From ZC4RG29 sp032907565 (lineage in GTDB: Bacteria; Bacteroidota; Bacteroidia; Cytophagales; Cyclobacteriaceae): 64,000 bases of DNA. The stretch spans positions 1-64,000 of the forward strand of contig JAJJPK010000028.1 in NCBI GenBank assembly GCA_032907565.1, given 5' to 3'. The stretch's first letter is position 1; every line of letters begins with the position of its first letter. The notes under the pieces were generated by a model that worked only from the letters and a program-made list of their open reading frames with translations, did no database searches and had not been told where the DNA came from. The translations under genes and the position numbers were made by a program. This document shows, one piece after another, positions 26,245-35,720 of the stretch.

Positions 26245-28929
26245 ATGAAACTAACCTGGAAACTTCAGGCTACTATTACAGCGCTTTTGCTCCTTACTCT
26301 GGGTGCGTGTCGTGACGAAAGAATCGATTTCAATGCGCAGATCAAACCCATTCTCAACAAGAACTGTATTGCCTGCCATGGTGGTGTGAAGCGAAACGGC
26401 GGTTTCAGCCTTCTCTTCAGGCAGGACGCCCTGGACACCACCGAGTCCGGCAAGCTCGCAATAGTTCCGGGCCATCCGGACAAGAGTGAGATGATCCGCC
26501 GGCTGAAGGCCTCCGATCCGGAGGAGCGCATGCCGTATAAGGAAGATCCGCTGTCGCCAGAAGAAATCGAGTTGCTGGCTGAGTGGATTCGTCAGGGGGC
26601 GGAGTGGGGAGATCATTGGGCATACATTCCTCCCCAGGAGCCGGAAGTGCCCGAACCGGATGACACCGCTTGGCCGGCAAACGAAATCGACAAGTTCATC
26701 CTGACCGGCATCGAGGAAAGTGGCCTTCAGCCATCGCCCGAGGCGCCGCGCGCTACGCTGATACGAAGGGTCTATCTTGATCTGATCGGCGTGCCGCCCA
26801 CTTTACAGAAAGTCAAAGCCTTCGAGGAGGACAAAGACCCTAACGCGTATGAGAAGGTAGTTGATGAGTTGCTTCAGTCACCCCGCTTCGGAGAGAAATG
26901 GGCGTCATGGTGGCTCGACATGGCCCGGTATGCCGACACAAACGGTTATGAAAAGGACGCCTCGCGGACCATCTGGAGATATCGCGACTGGGTCATCAGG
27001 GCATTAAATGCCGACATGCCTTTTGATCAGTTTACTATCGAACAACTCGCAGGCGACTTACTGCCGGCTCCTACGGACGACCAGCTCGTCGCGACAGGCT
27101 TCCACCGCAACACGATGAACAATGATGAGGGCGGGACCATCGACGAGGAGTTCCGTGTTGCCAGCGTGATCGATCGGGTAAACACAACAATGCAGGTTTG
27201 GCAGAGTACCACCTTTGGATGCGTACAATGTCACAGCCATCCCTACGATCCGTTCCGTCATGAAGAATACTACAAGGTGATGGCGTTCTTCAATAACACG
27301 CGCGACGAGGATACACCCGGAGAAGAGCCCAACCTTCGCTTTTACGCGGATGAGGATCAGGAGAAAGTCGAGAGAATCCTTGATTGGGTTAAGCGAAACG
27401 CTGGCGCGGAGAAGGAAACTGAAATGGAACGCTTCCTTCGTACGCTCGAACCTAAACGCCATGCTCATGATGCTGACGACTATGTTAACGGCGCCCTGGT
27501 CGACACCAAGTGGATGGGTGTGCGCCATGGCGGAAGTTGCCGAATTAAAGACATAGACCTTACCGGCAAAAATCACCTACTGATAAGATTCTGGTCTCAC
27601 CATGAAGGAGGGATAATGGACCTTCGACTTGCTAGCCCAACCGGTGAGCGAATTGCCTCGTTCCGAATCCCGCGGACTAAGGGCGCTACCTGGATGGACA
27701 TTCCGCTGCGGCCCACGACAGGTTCGCACGACATCTACTTTGTCTTCAGCAATCCAGCACTGAGGCCCGATCAGGCCGTCTGTATGGTGGAATGGCTCGC
27801 TTTCCGCGATGGCTTGCCTGGCGGGTCGAACGATGAGATTAACAAAGCATTTATGGCGGTTCTCAACGCCAAAGCCGAAACAACACCTGTTATGGTCGAG
27901 AACCCGGAAGAGCTGCGCCGAAAAACGTGGGTGTTTGAAAGAGGCAACTGGCTCGTACATGGCGAAGAGGTTAGTCCAGATGTGCCCGAAGCGTTGAACG
28001 ATTGGCCCTCCGACCTGCCCCGAAACCGGCTGGGATTTGCAAAGTGGCTCGTGCATGAGGACAATCCCTTGACAGCTCGTACGATCGTCAACCGCTTTTG
28101 GGAGCAGTTCTTCGGAATGGGTATTGTTGAGTCGCTCGAAGACTTTGGCACGGAAGGAGATTTGCCGGCAAACCAACCGTTGCTCGATTGGCTGGCGCTC
28201 CGCTTCATGCACGATTATGACTGGAGTATCAAGCGGGTGCTGAAAGAGATCGTAATGTCGTCCACTTATCGTCAGGATTCCAGGATTACCCCAGAAAAGT
28301 TGGCCGCGGATCCGAACAATCGCCTGCTTGCAAGAGGTCCGCGCGTACGTCTCTCGGCAGAACAAGTACGCGATCAGGCGCTGGCGGTAAGCGGATTATT
28401 GAGTGAAAAGATGTATGGCCCTGGTGTAATGCCGTATCAGCCCGACAAGGTATGGCAGACCGTATATAACAATGAAAAGTGGATCATGAGCGAAGGGGAA
28501 GATCGTTATCGAAGGGCAGTGTACACTTTCCTTAAGCGCACGAGCCCGTATCCCTCTGCGCTCATGTTCGACGCGTCGAGTCGCGAAGTTTGTCTTGTGC
28601 GAAGAATACCGACAAATACACCACTGCAGGCACTTGTAACGCTTAACGATCCCGTGTACGTCGAGGCGGCCGAACACCTTGCGCGCCGGGTGATGGAGGC
28701 GGGAAATGACGCGCGCGAGCAGATCCGTGCCGGATACCGCATGGCGCTCTTCCGCGATCCGTCTGCTGAGAAGCTTTCAATACTCGAATCGCTATACGGA
28801 AGGGCTATCGACCGGTACGCGTCGGCAGACCAGCAAGGGCTGGCACGCAGCGGCGACCCGAAACACGATGCAATGACTGTAGTCGCTACAGCCTTGCTGA
28901 ATCTGGATGAATTTATCAATAACGAATAG
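26245..28929 (+). CDS. Planctomycete-type cytochrome c / DUF1549 / DUF1553 protein (PSD1 type)
   Basis: An 894-residue exported lipoprotein (lipobox ending at C22 in LLTLGAC). Domains in order: PSCyt1 cytochrome c with CIACH (C41, C44, H45) at about 28-120; DUF1549 at about 147-355 with a second CxxCH (CVQCH, 326-330); a beta-rich, carbohydrate-binding-module-like insert at about 412-522; and DUF1553 at about 592-870. The two CxxCH motifs suggest covalent heme. These proteins are abundant in Planctomycetes and also occur in Bacteroidota, usually beside a DUF1501 gene as here. They are presumed to take part in periplasmic oxidation or breakdown of sugars, but the reaction is not established. 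Confidence 0.93.
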   Translation: MKLTWKLQATITALLLLTLGACRDERIDFNAQIKPILNKNCIACHGGVKRNGGFSLLFRQDALDTTESGKLAIVPGHPDKSEMIRRLKASDPEERMPYKEDPLSPEEIELLAEWIRQGAEWGDHWAYIPPQEPEVPEPDDTAWPANEIDKFILTGIEESGLQPSPEAPRATLIRRVYLDLIGVPPTLQKVKAFEEDKDPNAYEKVVDELLQSPRFGEKWASWWLDMARYADTNGYEKDASRTIWRYRDWVIRALNADMPFDQFTIEQLAGDLLPAPTDDQLVATGFHRNTMNNDEGGTIDEEFRVASVIDRVNTTMQVWQSTTFGCVQCHSHPYDPFRHEEYYKVMAFFNNTRDEDTPGEEPNLRFYADEDQEKVERILDWVKRNAGAEKETEMERFLRTLEPKRHAHDADDYVNGALVDTKWMGVRHGGSCRIKDIDLTGKNHLLIRFWSHHEGGIMDLRLASPTGERIASFRIPRTKGATWMDIPLRPTTGSHDIYFVFSNPALRPDQAVCMVEWLAFRDGLPGGSNDEINKAFMAVLNAKAETTPVMVENPEELRRKTWVFERGNWLVHGEEVSPDVPEALNDWPSDLPRNRLGFAKWLVHEDNPLTARTIVNRFWEQFFGMGIVESLEDFGTEGDLPANQPLLDWLALRFMHDYDWSIKRVLKEIVMSSTYRQDSRITPEKLAADPNNRLLARGPRVRLSAEQVRDQALAVSGLLSEKMYGPGVMPYQPDKVWQTVYNNEKWIMSEGEDRYRRAVYTFLKRTSPYPSALMFDASSREVCLVRRIPTNTPLQALVTLNDPVYVEAAEHLARRVMEAGNDAREQIRAGYRMALFRDPSAEKLSILESLYGRAIDRYASADQQGLARSGDPKHDAMTVVATALLNLDEFINNE

Positions 28930-28931
28930 GC

Positions 28932-30401
28932 ATGACCGATCCAAAGCATTTGCTCAACGTAAGTCGTCGTCACTTTCTCCTGGAAAGCGCGTTGGGTCTT
29001 GGCGCGTTCGCGCTGGGCACGTTGATGCCGGGCTGTGGCCGCCGGAAGGAGGACGTTATTCACGCTATGGACCGCGTGTTAAATCCGATGGCACCGCGTC
29101 CTCCACATTTCCCGGCAAAGGCAAAACGTGTGATCTACCTTCATATGGCGGGTGCCCCTTCTCAGTTAGAGCTGTTTGACTACAAGCCCGAACTGATGAA
29201 GTTGCACGACCAACCATGTCCGCCTTCCCTCCTCGAGGGTAAGACGTTTGCTTTCATTCGTGGCGTTCCGAAAATGATGGGTCCTCAGGCCGAGTTTCGC
29301 CAGCGTGGTGAGTCTGGTGCTTGGGTTTCTGACTGTCTTCCTCATTTCGCTACCATTGCAGATGAGGTCTCCTTCCTCAAAGGCGTTCATACCGATCAGT
29401 TTAACCATGGACCCGCCCAGCTTTTTGTGCATACCGGAGGTCCCAGGTTGGGCAGGCCAAGCATCGGGTCATGGGTGACCTACGGTCTGGGTTCGGAAAA
29501 CAGCGACCTGCCGGGTTTTGTGGTGCTCACGTCTGGAGGCAACACACCGGATGCTGGCAAGAGCGTTTGGGGAAGCGGCTTTCTTCCATCAGTGTATCAA
29601 GGCGTGCAGTGCCGGTCGGAGGGTGACCCCGTCCTTTATCTGAGCGATCCCGAGGGGGTCGACCGCACCTTGAAGGGTGAGATGATCGACGCCATCAACC
29701 AGGTTAATGCCGAGCATCACAAAGAGTTTAACGACCCCGAAACGCTGACACGGATTGCCCAATATGAAATGGCCTACCGCATGCAGATCTCTGTGCCGGA
29801 GGTTATGAATATCAACGACGAACCTGAGTACATTCACAAGTTGTACGGTACATCTCCGGGGAAGACGTCGTTTGCCAACAACTGTCTCCTTGCCCGCAAG
29901 CTGGTGGAAAAAGGTGTGCGGTATGTACAGCTGTTTGACTGGGGGTGGGATGCACACGGCACCGATCCGGCAACCGCCGTTGACATCGGGTTGCGCAACA
30001 AATGTCGTGAAATTGACCGTCCGATGACTGCGCTGATCCTTGACCTGAAACAGCGCGGGTTACTTGACGAAACATTGGTCGTCTGGGGTGGTGAATTCGG
30101 TCGCACGCCGATGAAAGAAAATCGGGACGGTAAGGAAATGCCGTTCATGGGTCGCGACCATCACCTCGAGGCGTTCACGATGTGGATGGCCGGAGGGGGT
30201 ATCAAAAAAGGCGTAACGTGGGGCGAGACGGATGAGATTGGGTACTATCCCGTGCGCGGCAAGGTAAGTATCCACGATGTTCAGGCGACTATTCTCAATC
30301 AGCTAGGTCTCAATCACGAAGAACTCACATACCACTTCCAGGGACGCCCGTTCCGGTTGACGGATGTCGCGGGAAAGGTCATTAGTGAAATCGTTGCATG
30401 A
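28932..30401 (+). CDS. DUF1501 protein with Tat-type signal
   Basis: A 489-residue protein with a twin-arginine signal (SRRHFLLESALGLGAF, R12-R13) ending near a GC pair that could be lipidated. The body belongs to DUF1501, which resembles the alkaline-phosphatase/sulfatase fold; visible metal-site candidates lie in HMAGAPSQLELFDYKP, DWGWDAHG, VVWGGEFGRTP and GRDHH. It starts 2 nt after the DUF1549/DUF1553 gene and is its usual partner. Tat export indicates that it folds, probably with metal, before crossing the inner membrane. Substrate unknown. Confidence 0.93.
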   Translation: MTDPKHLLNVSRRHFLLESALGLGAFALGTLMPGCGRRKEDVIHAMDRVLNPMAPRPPHFPAKAKRVIYLHMAGAPSQLELFDYKPELMKLHDQPCPPSLLEGKTFAFIRGVPKMMGPQAEFRQRGESGAWVSDCLPHFATIADEVSFLKGVHTDQFNHGPAQLFVHTGGPRLGRPSIGSWVTYGLGSENSDLPGFVVLTSGGNTPDAGKSVWGSGFLPSVYQGVQCRSEGDPVLYLSDPEGVDRTLKGEMIDAINQVNAEHHKEFNDPETLTRIAQYEMAYRMQISVPEVMNINDEPEYIHKLYGTSPGKTSFANNCLLARKLVEKGVRYVQLFDWGWDAHGTDPATAVDIGLRNKCREIDRPMTALILDLKQRGLLDETLVVWGGEFGRTPMKENRDGKEMPFMGRDHHLEAFTMWMAGGGIKKGVTWGETDEIGYYPVRGKVSIHDVQATILNQLGLNHEELTYHFQGRPFRLTDVAGKVISEIVA

Positions 30402-30429
30402 AAACGCGTAAGAAAAGGTCTGTAGTCTG

Positions 30430-31791
30430 ATGCTGTTTCTCGGGCGTTTTCATCCGCTACTCGTTCACTTCCCCATTGTGCTGTTGCTTACGGCCTTCGT
30501 CTTCGAAGTGATGTCGCGCAGTCATTACTTCAGGGGGTTGAAATTCAGCGTGCTACCGTTGCTCGTGTTGGGTACAATTGGTGCGGTGTTGTCCGCGCTT
30601 ACCGGACTTTTTATTTCTCAGGAAGGCGGTTACGACCAGAGTACGTTGCAGCGGCATCAGTGGGCAGGGATAACTACCGTTATTGTGGCAGCTCTCGCGA
30701 CGATAGCGAAGTGGAAGAGCAACCACCAGAAAGGGCTTATTGCAACGCTGTTTATCATCGTCACCATGCTCGTCGTCGTGACGGGTCACCTGGGTGCGGG
30801 GTTAACCCACGGCAAAGATTTCCTTACGGAGTATGCGCCCTGGAACCGCCGGAGTCAGACACCATTCACCTTGCCAGTTATTGCCAATCCCGATGAGGCG
30901 GTGTTTTACGCTGACATGATTCGACCGATCCTGGAACAGCGATGTTACGCGTGTCACAGTGAGAAGAGGCAGAAGGGCGACTTACGGCTCGATGGTGAAG
31001 AGTTCATTCGCAAAGGAGGAGATAGTGGGCCGATATGGGGTGGGCGTACCGGAGAGCTATGCCGACGGCCGCTGTCGCCCGCAGAGCACGAAGATCATAT
31101 GCCGCCCATTGAACGCGACCAACCTTCGTCGGCAGAGATCGAGCTCATTGTAGCCTGGGTGGAGTCGGGTGCCGACTTCAATGCAAAAGTCGCGTCGCTC
31201 GACAACGCTGCGCTCGTAAAGAGCTACTGGGGCATACTGCAGACGGCCGCGGACCCGTCGTGGTTGCCCGATGAAGAAGTGCCTGAGGGAGATGTTGCGT
31301 CAATTGCAGCCCTTACGTCCGCCGGGGCGCTGGTAATGCCCGTGGCTGAGAACAGCAACTTCCTGACTGTTGATCTTCTCAACGTTCGGAGTTTTAATCA
31401 GCTAGCCAAACCGTTACTGGGTCTTCGTGAGCAAGTGGTCGAACTTCGCGCGGAGGGGAAGACGCTGCCTGATTCCGTCACCACCGCAATCACCGGTTTG
31501 AGCAACCTCCGCAAGCTGAGCCTGTCGAACGCCTCGTTTAACGCCGAGCTCATTGATCTGTCGGCATTGCCTGATCTGGTGTACCTTAATCTGACCGGCA
31601 CCGGTGTGGGGGAGGAATTCCTTACTCCTCTTGCGGAGATGAAGCGCCTGAAAAAGCTGTACCTGTACAACACGAATGTGTCGGCGGCCGATGTGGCTTC
31701 GCTGAAGGATCGCAATCCCGAACTTGAGGTCGATTTGGGAGGCTACGATTTACCGTTCCTGGTGACGGACACCCTTGTTTATCGGCGCTGA
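30430..31791 (+). CDS. DUF2231 membrane / cytochrome c / leucine-rich-repeat protein
   Basis: A 453-residue protein. Residues 1-130 form four transmembrane helices of DUF2231 type with H8 and H13 (FHPLLVHFP) that could bind heme b. A PSCyt1-type c domain follows with CYACH (172-176). The C-terminal third has leucine-rich-repeat-like segments (LSNLRKLSLSNAS, LPDLVYLNLTGTG, MKRLKKLYLYNTN). It could anchor the locus to the membrane and pass electrons from the periplasmic cytochrome to the quinone pool, which is inference. It lies 28 nt after the DUF1501 gene and completes a three-gene operon. Confidence 0.9.
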   Translation: MLFLGRFHPLLVHFPIVLLLTAFVFEVMSRSHYFRGLKFSVLPLLVLGTIGAVLSALTGLFISQEGGYDQSTLQRHQWAGITTVIVAALATIAKWKSNHQKGLIATLFIIVTMLVVVTGHLGAGLTHGKDFLTEYAPWNRRSQTPFTLPVIANPDEAVFYADMIRPILEQRCYACHSEKRQKGDLRLDGEEFIRKGGDSGPIWGGRTGELCRRPLSPAEHEDHMPPIERDQPSSAEIELIVAWVESGADFNAKVASLDNAALVKSYWGILQTAADPSWLPDEEVPEGDVASIAALTSAGALVMPVAENSNFLTVDLLNVRSFNQLAKPLLGLREQVVELRAEGKTLPDSVTTAITGLSNLRKLSLSNASFNAELIDLSALPDLVYLNLTGTGVGEEFLTPLAEMKRLKKLYLYNTNVSAADVASLKDRNPELEVDLGGYDLPFLVTDTLVYRR

Positions 31792-31855
31792 GCGATTGTG
31801 GATGAGGTGGCATTCTGTTAAATTGTGTACCTGATGTTGGTCTGAACGGACGCCT

Positions 31856-33301
31856 ATGATAACCTTCCTCATTTCCGTAGCAGCCTTGCTTTTCGGATAC
31901 TTCCTCTACTCCCGGGTTGCAGAAAGAATTTTTGGCGTTGACGGCAACCGCCCGACACCCGCTGTTACCCAGGCCGATGGCGTAGATTATGTGGCCATGC
32001 CCGTATGGAAGATCTTCCTGATTCAGTTTCTCAACATCGCCGGTCTCGGTCCGATTTTCGGTGCGGTCGCAGGCGCCATGTGGGGACCCGTGGCCTTTCT
32101 TTGGATCGTTCTGGGAACAATCTTCGCCGGCGCTGTCCACGATTATTTTTCCGGAATGTTATCGTTGAGGCATCGGGGAAAGAGTATCACGGAAATTGCA
32201 GGGAAATACCTGGGCAACGGTGTAAAGCAGTTCATGCGGGCCTTCACCATAGTGCTTTTGATTATGGTAGGAGCGGTGTTCATTATGGGCCCGGCAAAGA
32301 TCATTGACGACATGACCGGAAATTTTGCCGGGCTGGCTGTGTGGGTATCGGTAGTCTTCATATACTATATCGCCTCGACGATTCTTCCCATTGACAAACT
32401 CATCGGCAGGATCTATCCCGTGTTTGGCATAGCCCTGCTGTTCATGGCGCTTGGGATAACGGTAACGATGTTGGCAGGCGGGCTTCCCATTCCGGAGCTT
32501 TCCTGGTCGAACCTCGGCAACCAGCACGCAGAGGCGGGTAAGTTTCCCATCTTCCCCATGGTCTTCATCACCATCGCCTGCGGGGCGATCTCTGGCTTCC
32601 ACGCAACGCAGTCTCCAATGATGGCGCGGTGCATGACCAATGAAAAGCAGGGCCGGACAATCTTCTATGGTGCCATGGTTACAGAAGGAGTGGTGGCGCT
32701 GATCTGGGCGGCCATCGGCATGAGTTTTTATGGCGGCGTCGGCGCGCTGAATCAGACGATGATGGCAAATCAGGGCAACGCCGCCGTTGTCGTCAATGAA
32801 ATTTGTAATACCCTTTTGGGAACTGTGGGAGGCTTTCTCGCATTACTCGGCGTTGTCGCAGCGCCGATTACCTCCGGCGACACGGCATTCCGGAGCGCAC
32901 GTCTTATTGTTGCAGACTTTGTCGGACTCAATCAGAGTCCGATAAGGAATCGGTTGATGATCAGTCTTCCACTTTTCGCCATAGGCTTTCTTCTCACGCG
33001 TATAGACTTTGCTATTGTATGGCGTTACTTCGCGTGGACCAACCAGACACTGGCAGCGATTGTCCTGTGGACGATCACGGCATATTTGATTCGCGAACGA
33101 AAGCCGTACTGGATCGCCCTTATCCCATCCGCATTCATGACCGCAGTGGTGGTATCATACCTGCTACTTGCCCCGGAAGGTTTTCAGCTTTCGACCGGGA
33201 TCTCGTATACCGCGGGTATTGTGATGTCCGTGATCCTGGTCGCGCTGTCGATGGTGACGGTGTACCGGGTGCGACTCGAGAGTAAGGCGGTGATCAATTG
33301 A
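31856..33301 (+). CDS. cstA: Carbon starvation protein CstA family transporter
   Basis: A 481-residue membrane protein with many helices. Family signatures are DYVAMPVWKIFLIQFLNIAGLGPIFGA, AGAVHDYFSGMLSLRHRGKS and SGFHATQSPMMARC. CstA/BtsT proteins import pyruvate or peptides under carbon limitation. It is shorter than the about 700-residue E. coli CstA, as is common for the short form. It lies 64 nt downstream of the cytochrome/DUF1501 operon on the same strand and might be co-expressed with it. No specific regulatory site is seen. Confidence 0.92.
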   Translation: MITFLISVAALLFGYFLYSRVAERIFGVDGNRPTPAVTQADGVDYVAMPVWKIFLIQFLNIAGLGPIFGAVAGAMWGPVAFLWIVLGTIFAGAVHDYFSGMLSLRHRGKSITEIAGKYLGNGVKQFMRAFTIVLLIMVGAVFIMGPAKIIDDMTGNFAGLAVWVSVVFIYYIASTILPIDKLIGRIYPVFGIALLFMALGITVTMLAGGLPIPELSWSNLGNQHAEAGKFPIFPMVFITIACGAISGFHATQSPMMARCMTNEKQGRTIFYGAMVTEGVVALIWAAIGMSFYGGVGALNQTMMANQGNAAVVVNEICNTLLGTVGGFLALLGVVAAPITSGDTAFRSARLIVADFVGLNQSPIRNRLMISLPLFAIGFLLTRIDFAIVWRYFAWTNQTLAAIVLWTITAYLIRERKPYWIALIPSAFMTAVVVSYLLLAPEGFQLSTGISYTAGIVMSVILVALSMVTVYRVRLESKAVIN

Positions 33302-33323
33302 GTTCTCTTCCGATCGTCACACC

Positions 33324-33611
33324 TTAACGAAACCGTTCCATAGAGAATGCCTCTGCGGGCTGGGAGAAGTGTTCCTTGACACGGCGCCAAACGTTCTTGA
33401 AGAGTTCGGATTTCCTGTAATTCTTCAGCGCTGTCGTACTTTCCCAATGACTTACCGTAACGAAAATGTTGGGATCGTCGGCATCTCGCATGAGTTCGAG
33501 ATAGGTGCAGCCGGCCATATTCTTGATGGCAGCCTCGGTTCGTCCGTAGATTTCCAGGAAGTCGTCGACCGCCTCGGGGATAAAATACATTCTAACGATT
33601 CGTACAATCAT
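33324..33611 (-). CDS. Antibiotic biosynthesis monooxygenase (ABM) family protein
   Basis: A 95-residue single-domain ferredoxin-like protein (MIVRIVRMYFIPEAVDDFLEIY... then FVTVSHWES, which is the conserved strand and Trp of the family). ABM proteins act as quinol monooxygenases, heme-degrading enzymes or stress proteins, and sequence alone does not decide which. It is convergent with cstA and 45 nt downstream of the SAM hydrolase gene on the same strand. Confidence 0.87.
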   Translation of the reverse strand: MIVRIVRMYFIPEAVDDFLEIYGRTEAAIKNMAGCTYLELMRDADDPNIFVTVSHWESTTALKNYRKSELFKNVWRRVKEHFSQPAEAFSMERFR

Positions 33612-33656
33612 GGTTCACCGGTAACGTCGTTCAATTTACTATTTAAAGGCAAAACT

Positions 33657-34430
33657 CTACTCCTGGAAGGAAATGTTCACCATGCTGTCATAGGTGAGTC
33701 CGAGTAGTTCAGACGCATTTCCCTTGTAAATACCGATTTCAAGCAGCCCAAGGCTATTGAAAAGCAGGACACATTCGCCCTCTTCGGCCTGGTTGTAACG
33801 CGTATGAAGACGGCGGAACTTTTCTCCGCCGAACTGAATTGTGAAGGATCGGTCCTGGCGGACCGCCTCAAAAGTAGATTGCGGGATATTCGTGATCAGG
33901 TTGCCGTACGAATCGACATGAATGACATTGCCTGAGATGAGCTTTCGCGTCGCCTTCACATGCCTGTCCGTCATCCGTTTAAGCGAATCCACCGGTTTCC
34001 CCAGCTCGTGAAGCGGCGTTCCCGCAGCAAGCCGGGCTGCGGCTGGTGCGAACACATCCCGCTCGGGAAACGTACCCGGGCTGCCATCCTCGGTTTCGAG
34101 AAGGACAAGCTGACCAGGCTGGCAGTCAGAAATCAGGCTGAAGAGCCCGTTGTCGCTACCGACGAAAAAGTGGTCCTCTAATTGTAGAGCGACGGGTTGA
34201 TCATCCCGGTTGCCGGTGGCGTGTACGCCTGTAAGATGAACGGTGCCGGGCGGGAAATCGCGGAAGACCGAGCGAAGCACAAATGCGGCGTTCGCGATGT
34301 CGCACGTGGCAATCCGGTGCGTTAGTTCTACGATGACCGCCGCTGGGGTTTCCCGGAGTATCCGGGCTTTGATGGCCGCCACGTAATGATCGATTTCGCC
34401 GGAATCGGTAAGGAGCGTTACAATTGCCAT
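33657..34430 (-). CDS. SAM hydroxide adenosyltransferase (SAM hydrolase, DUF62)
   Basis: A 257-residue protein of the DUF62 family, which cleaves S-adenosylmethionine to adenosine and methionine using an activated water. N-terminal LTDSGEIDHYVAAIKARIL carries the first Asp; FFVGSDNGLFSLI and IHVDSYGNLITNI are the other family signatures (substrate-binding Asp-Asn and Asp-x-Phe/Tyr-Gly-Asn). Its purpose in bacteria is uncertain. It is divergent from phoH with 115 bp between starts. Confidence 0.9.
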   Translation of the reverse strand: MAIVTLLTDSGEIDHYVAAIKARILRETPAAVIVELTHRIATCDIANAAFVLRSVFRDFPPGTVHLTGVHATGNRDDQPVALQLEDHFFVGSDNGLFSLISDCQPGQLVLLETEDGSPGTFPERDVFAPAAARLAAGTPLHELGKPVDSLKRMTDRHVKATRKLISGNVIHVDSYGNLITNIPQSTFEAVRQDRSFTIQFGGEKFRRLHTRYNQAEEGECVLLFNSLGLLEIGIYKGNASELLGLTYDSMVNISFQE

Positions 34431-34475
34431 GAAAAGACTGAGATACCGCCAAACCGGTTTTTGCCGGATTATACT

Positions 34476-34483
34476 TATTTTTG
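34476..34483 (+). promoter_or_regulatory. Bacteroidota-type -7 element upstream of phoH
   Basis: TATTTTTG matches TAnnTTTG exactly and lies 62 nt before the phoH start. The nearest upstream TTTG (34460-34463) is only 12 nt away, shorter than the usual 17-23, so the -33 element is weak. Confidence 0.4.
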
Positions 34484-34545
34484 TATAGTTAATTCAAATT
34501 TTTTTAACGTTTGAATAGTTACAAATAAAAATTCGGATTCATTCT

Positions 34546-35502
34546 TTGATAGAAAAAGTAGTAACACTGGACAACATCTCACTCGTAGAGTTTCTTGGAG
34601 TAGAAAATAAAACCATCGATTCCCTTGCCGCAGCTTTTCCAAAAAGCAAGATCGTTTCGCGAGGCAACCAGATCTTGATCAAGGGTTCGACAGCGGAAAT
34701 CGTACAGATCGATGACATACTGAATTCCCTGATAGCGCACTACCATAAGTACGGGCGGATCACGGAAGAAAATGTCCAACAATACATCTCCCGCGAACAG
34801 GAGACTCCCGGAGCTCCAACAGGACAGGACGATATCATTATCTATGGAACCAAGGGCACGCCCATCCGGCCTAAGACCGTGAACCAGCATAAGCTGGTCG
34901 AGTTGGTTGCCGCCAATGATCTCGTGTTTGCCCTCGGCCCCGCGGGAACGGGCAAGACGTACATCTCCGTGGCGCTTGCGGTGAAGGCGCTCAAGAACAA
35001 GACGATCAAGAAGATCATCATTTCACGTCCCGCAGTGGAGGCAGGGGAGAACCTGGGCTTCCTGCCCGGCGACTTAAAGGAAAAGATCGATCCGTACCTG
35101 CGACCCATATACGATGCGCTCAACGACATGATCCCGTACGAGAAACTGCGTTACTACATGGAGCGCGAAATTATCGAGATCGCTCCACTGGCGTATATGC
35201 GCGGCCGGACGCTTAACAATGCATTCATCCTCCTGGATGAAGCACAGAACACTTCACCCATGCAGATGAAGATGTTCCTTACCCGTATGGGACCGGATTC
35301 TAAAATGATCGTTACAGGGGATGCCACGCAAGTAGATCTGCCTGCCAAACAGCAGTCTGGCCTGCGGGAAGCCATCCGTATCCTGGGGGGCGTCAAAGGC
35401 ATCGGGTTCCTCGAACTTAGCGAAAGGGACGTGATCCGCCATAAACTCGTCCGCGACATCATCGACGCATATCACAAGGCGGGGAATAATAATCAGCCCT
35501 AA
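34546..35502 (+). CDS. PhoH family ATPase
   Basis: A 318-residue protein with an N-terminal KH-like part (about 1-100) and a PhoH P-loop ATPase domain. Walker A is GPAGTGKTY, Walker B ILLDEAQNT, and downstream motifs are VTGDATQVDLP and the final HKLVRDIIDAY. PhoH proteins are linked to RNA processing and stress. The only start that keeps the conserved N-terminus (IEKVVTLDNISLVEFLG) is TTG at 34546, so this is a non-ATG start. It is divergent from the SAM hydrolase gene. Confidence 0.93.
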   Translation: MIEKVVTLDNISLVEFLGVENKTIDSLAAAFPKSKIVSRGNQILIKGSTAEIVQIDDILNSLIAHYHKYGRITEENVQQYISREQETPGAPTGQDDIIIYGTKGTPIRPKTVNQHKLVELVAANDLVFALGPAGTGKTYISVALAVKALKNKTIKKIIISRPAVEAGENLGFLPGDLKEKIDPYLRPIYDALNDMIPYEKLRYYMEREIIEIAPLAYMRGRTLNNAFILLDEAQNTSPMQMKMFLTRMGPDSKMIVTGDATQVDLPAKQQSGLREAIRILGGVKGIGFLELSERDVIRHKLVRDIIDAYHKAGNNNQP

Positions 35503-35508
35503 GATTGC

Positions 35509-35612
35509 CCCTCGACATGCTCAGGGACCACCCTTCGACAAGCTCAGGAGCGGTTGTCCCTAACCTTGGGGTTAGGTCCGACTGTTTCTTCGGTGCCTGA
35601 GCTTGTCGAAGG
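35509..35612. repeat. CTTCGACAAGCTCAGG inverted repeat with nested hairpin
   Basis: CCTTCGACAAGCTCAGG (35532-35548) and its perfect complement CCTGAGCTTGTCGAAGG (35596-35612) frame a 47-nt loop. The loop holds an exact inner hairpin CCTAACC-TTGG-GGTTAGG (35559-35576). A degenerate extra copy lies at 35509-35526, and a fragment recurs at about 14101-14116. It fills the 218-bp phoH-comEC spacer and could end phoH transcription. Confidence 0.75.
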
Positions 35613-35720
35613 CGACTGATTGCCTGACTGATTGCTGCTTAGCCAAACACACAATAGGGGTACCGTTAATTTCCCTTTGTTTTCCTTTTGCCGGGGTGCG
35701 GGAATGGCTAAATTTTGTCC

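Noticed and set aside
26245..31791. Recent transfer of the cytochrome/DUF1501 locus from a planctomycete
   Set aside because: No mobile-element remnants, integrase, tRNA or composition break is visible at its borders, and the families are known from Bacteroidota. Codon-use analysis would be needed.
35532..35612. CTTCGACAAGCTCAGG arms as DNA-uptake signals for the neighbouring comEC
   Set aside because: The proximity is tempting, but arms of this sequence also occur beside fabF, and there is no evidence that uptake here is sequence-specific.
35715..35720. TTG as the comEC start
   Set aside because: ATG at 35721 is two codons further and fits the first membrane helix equally well.
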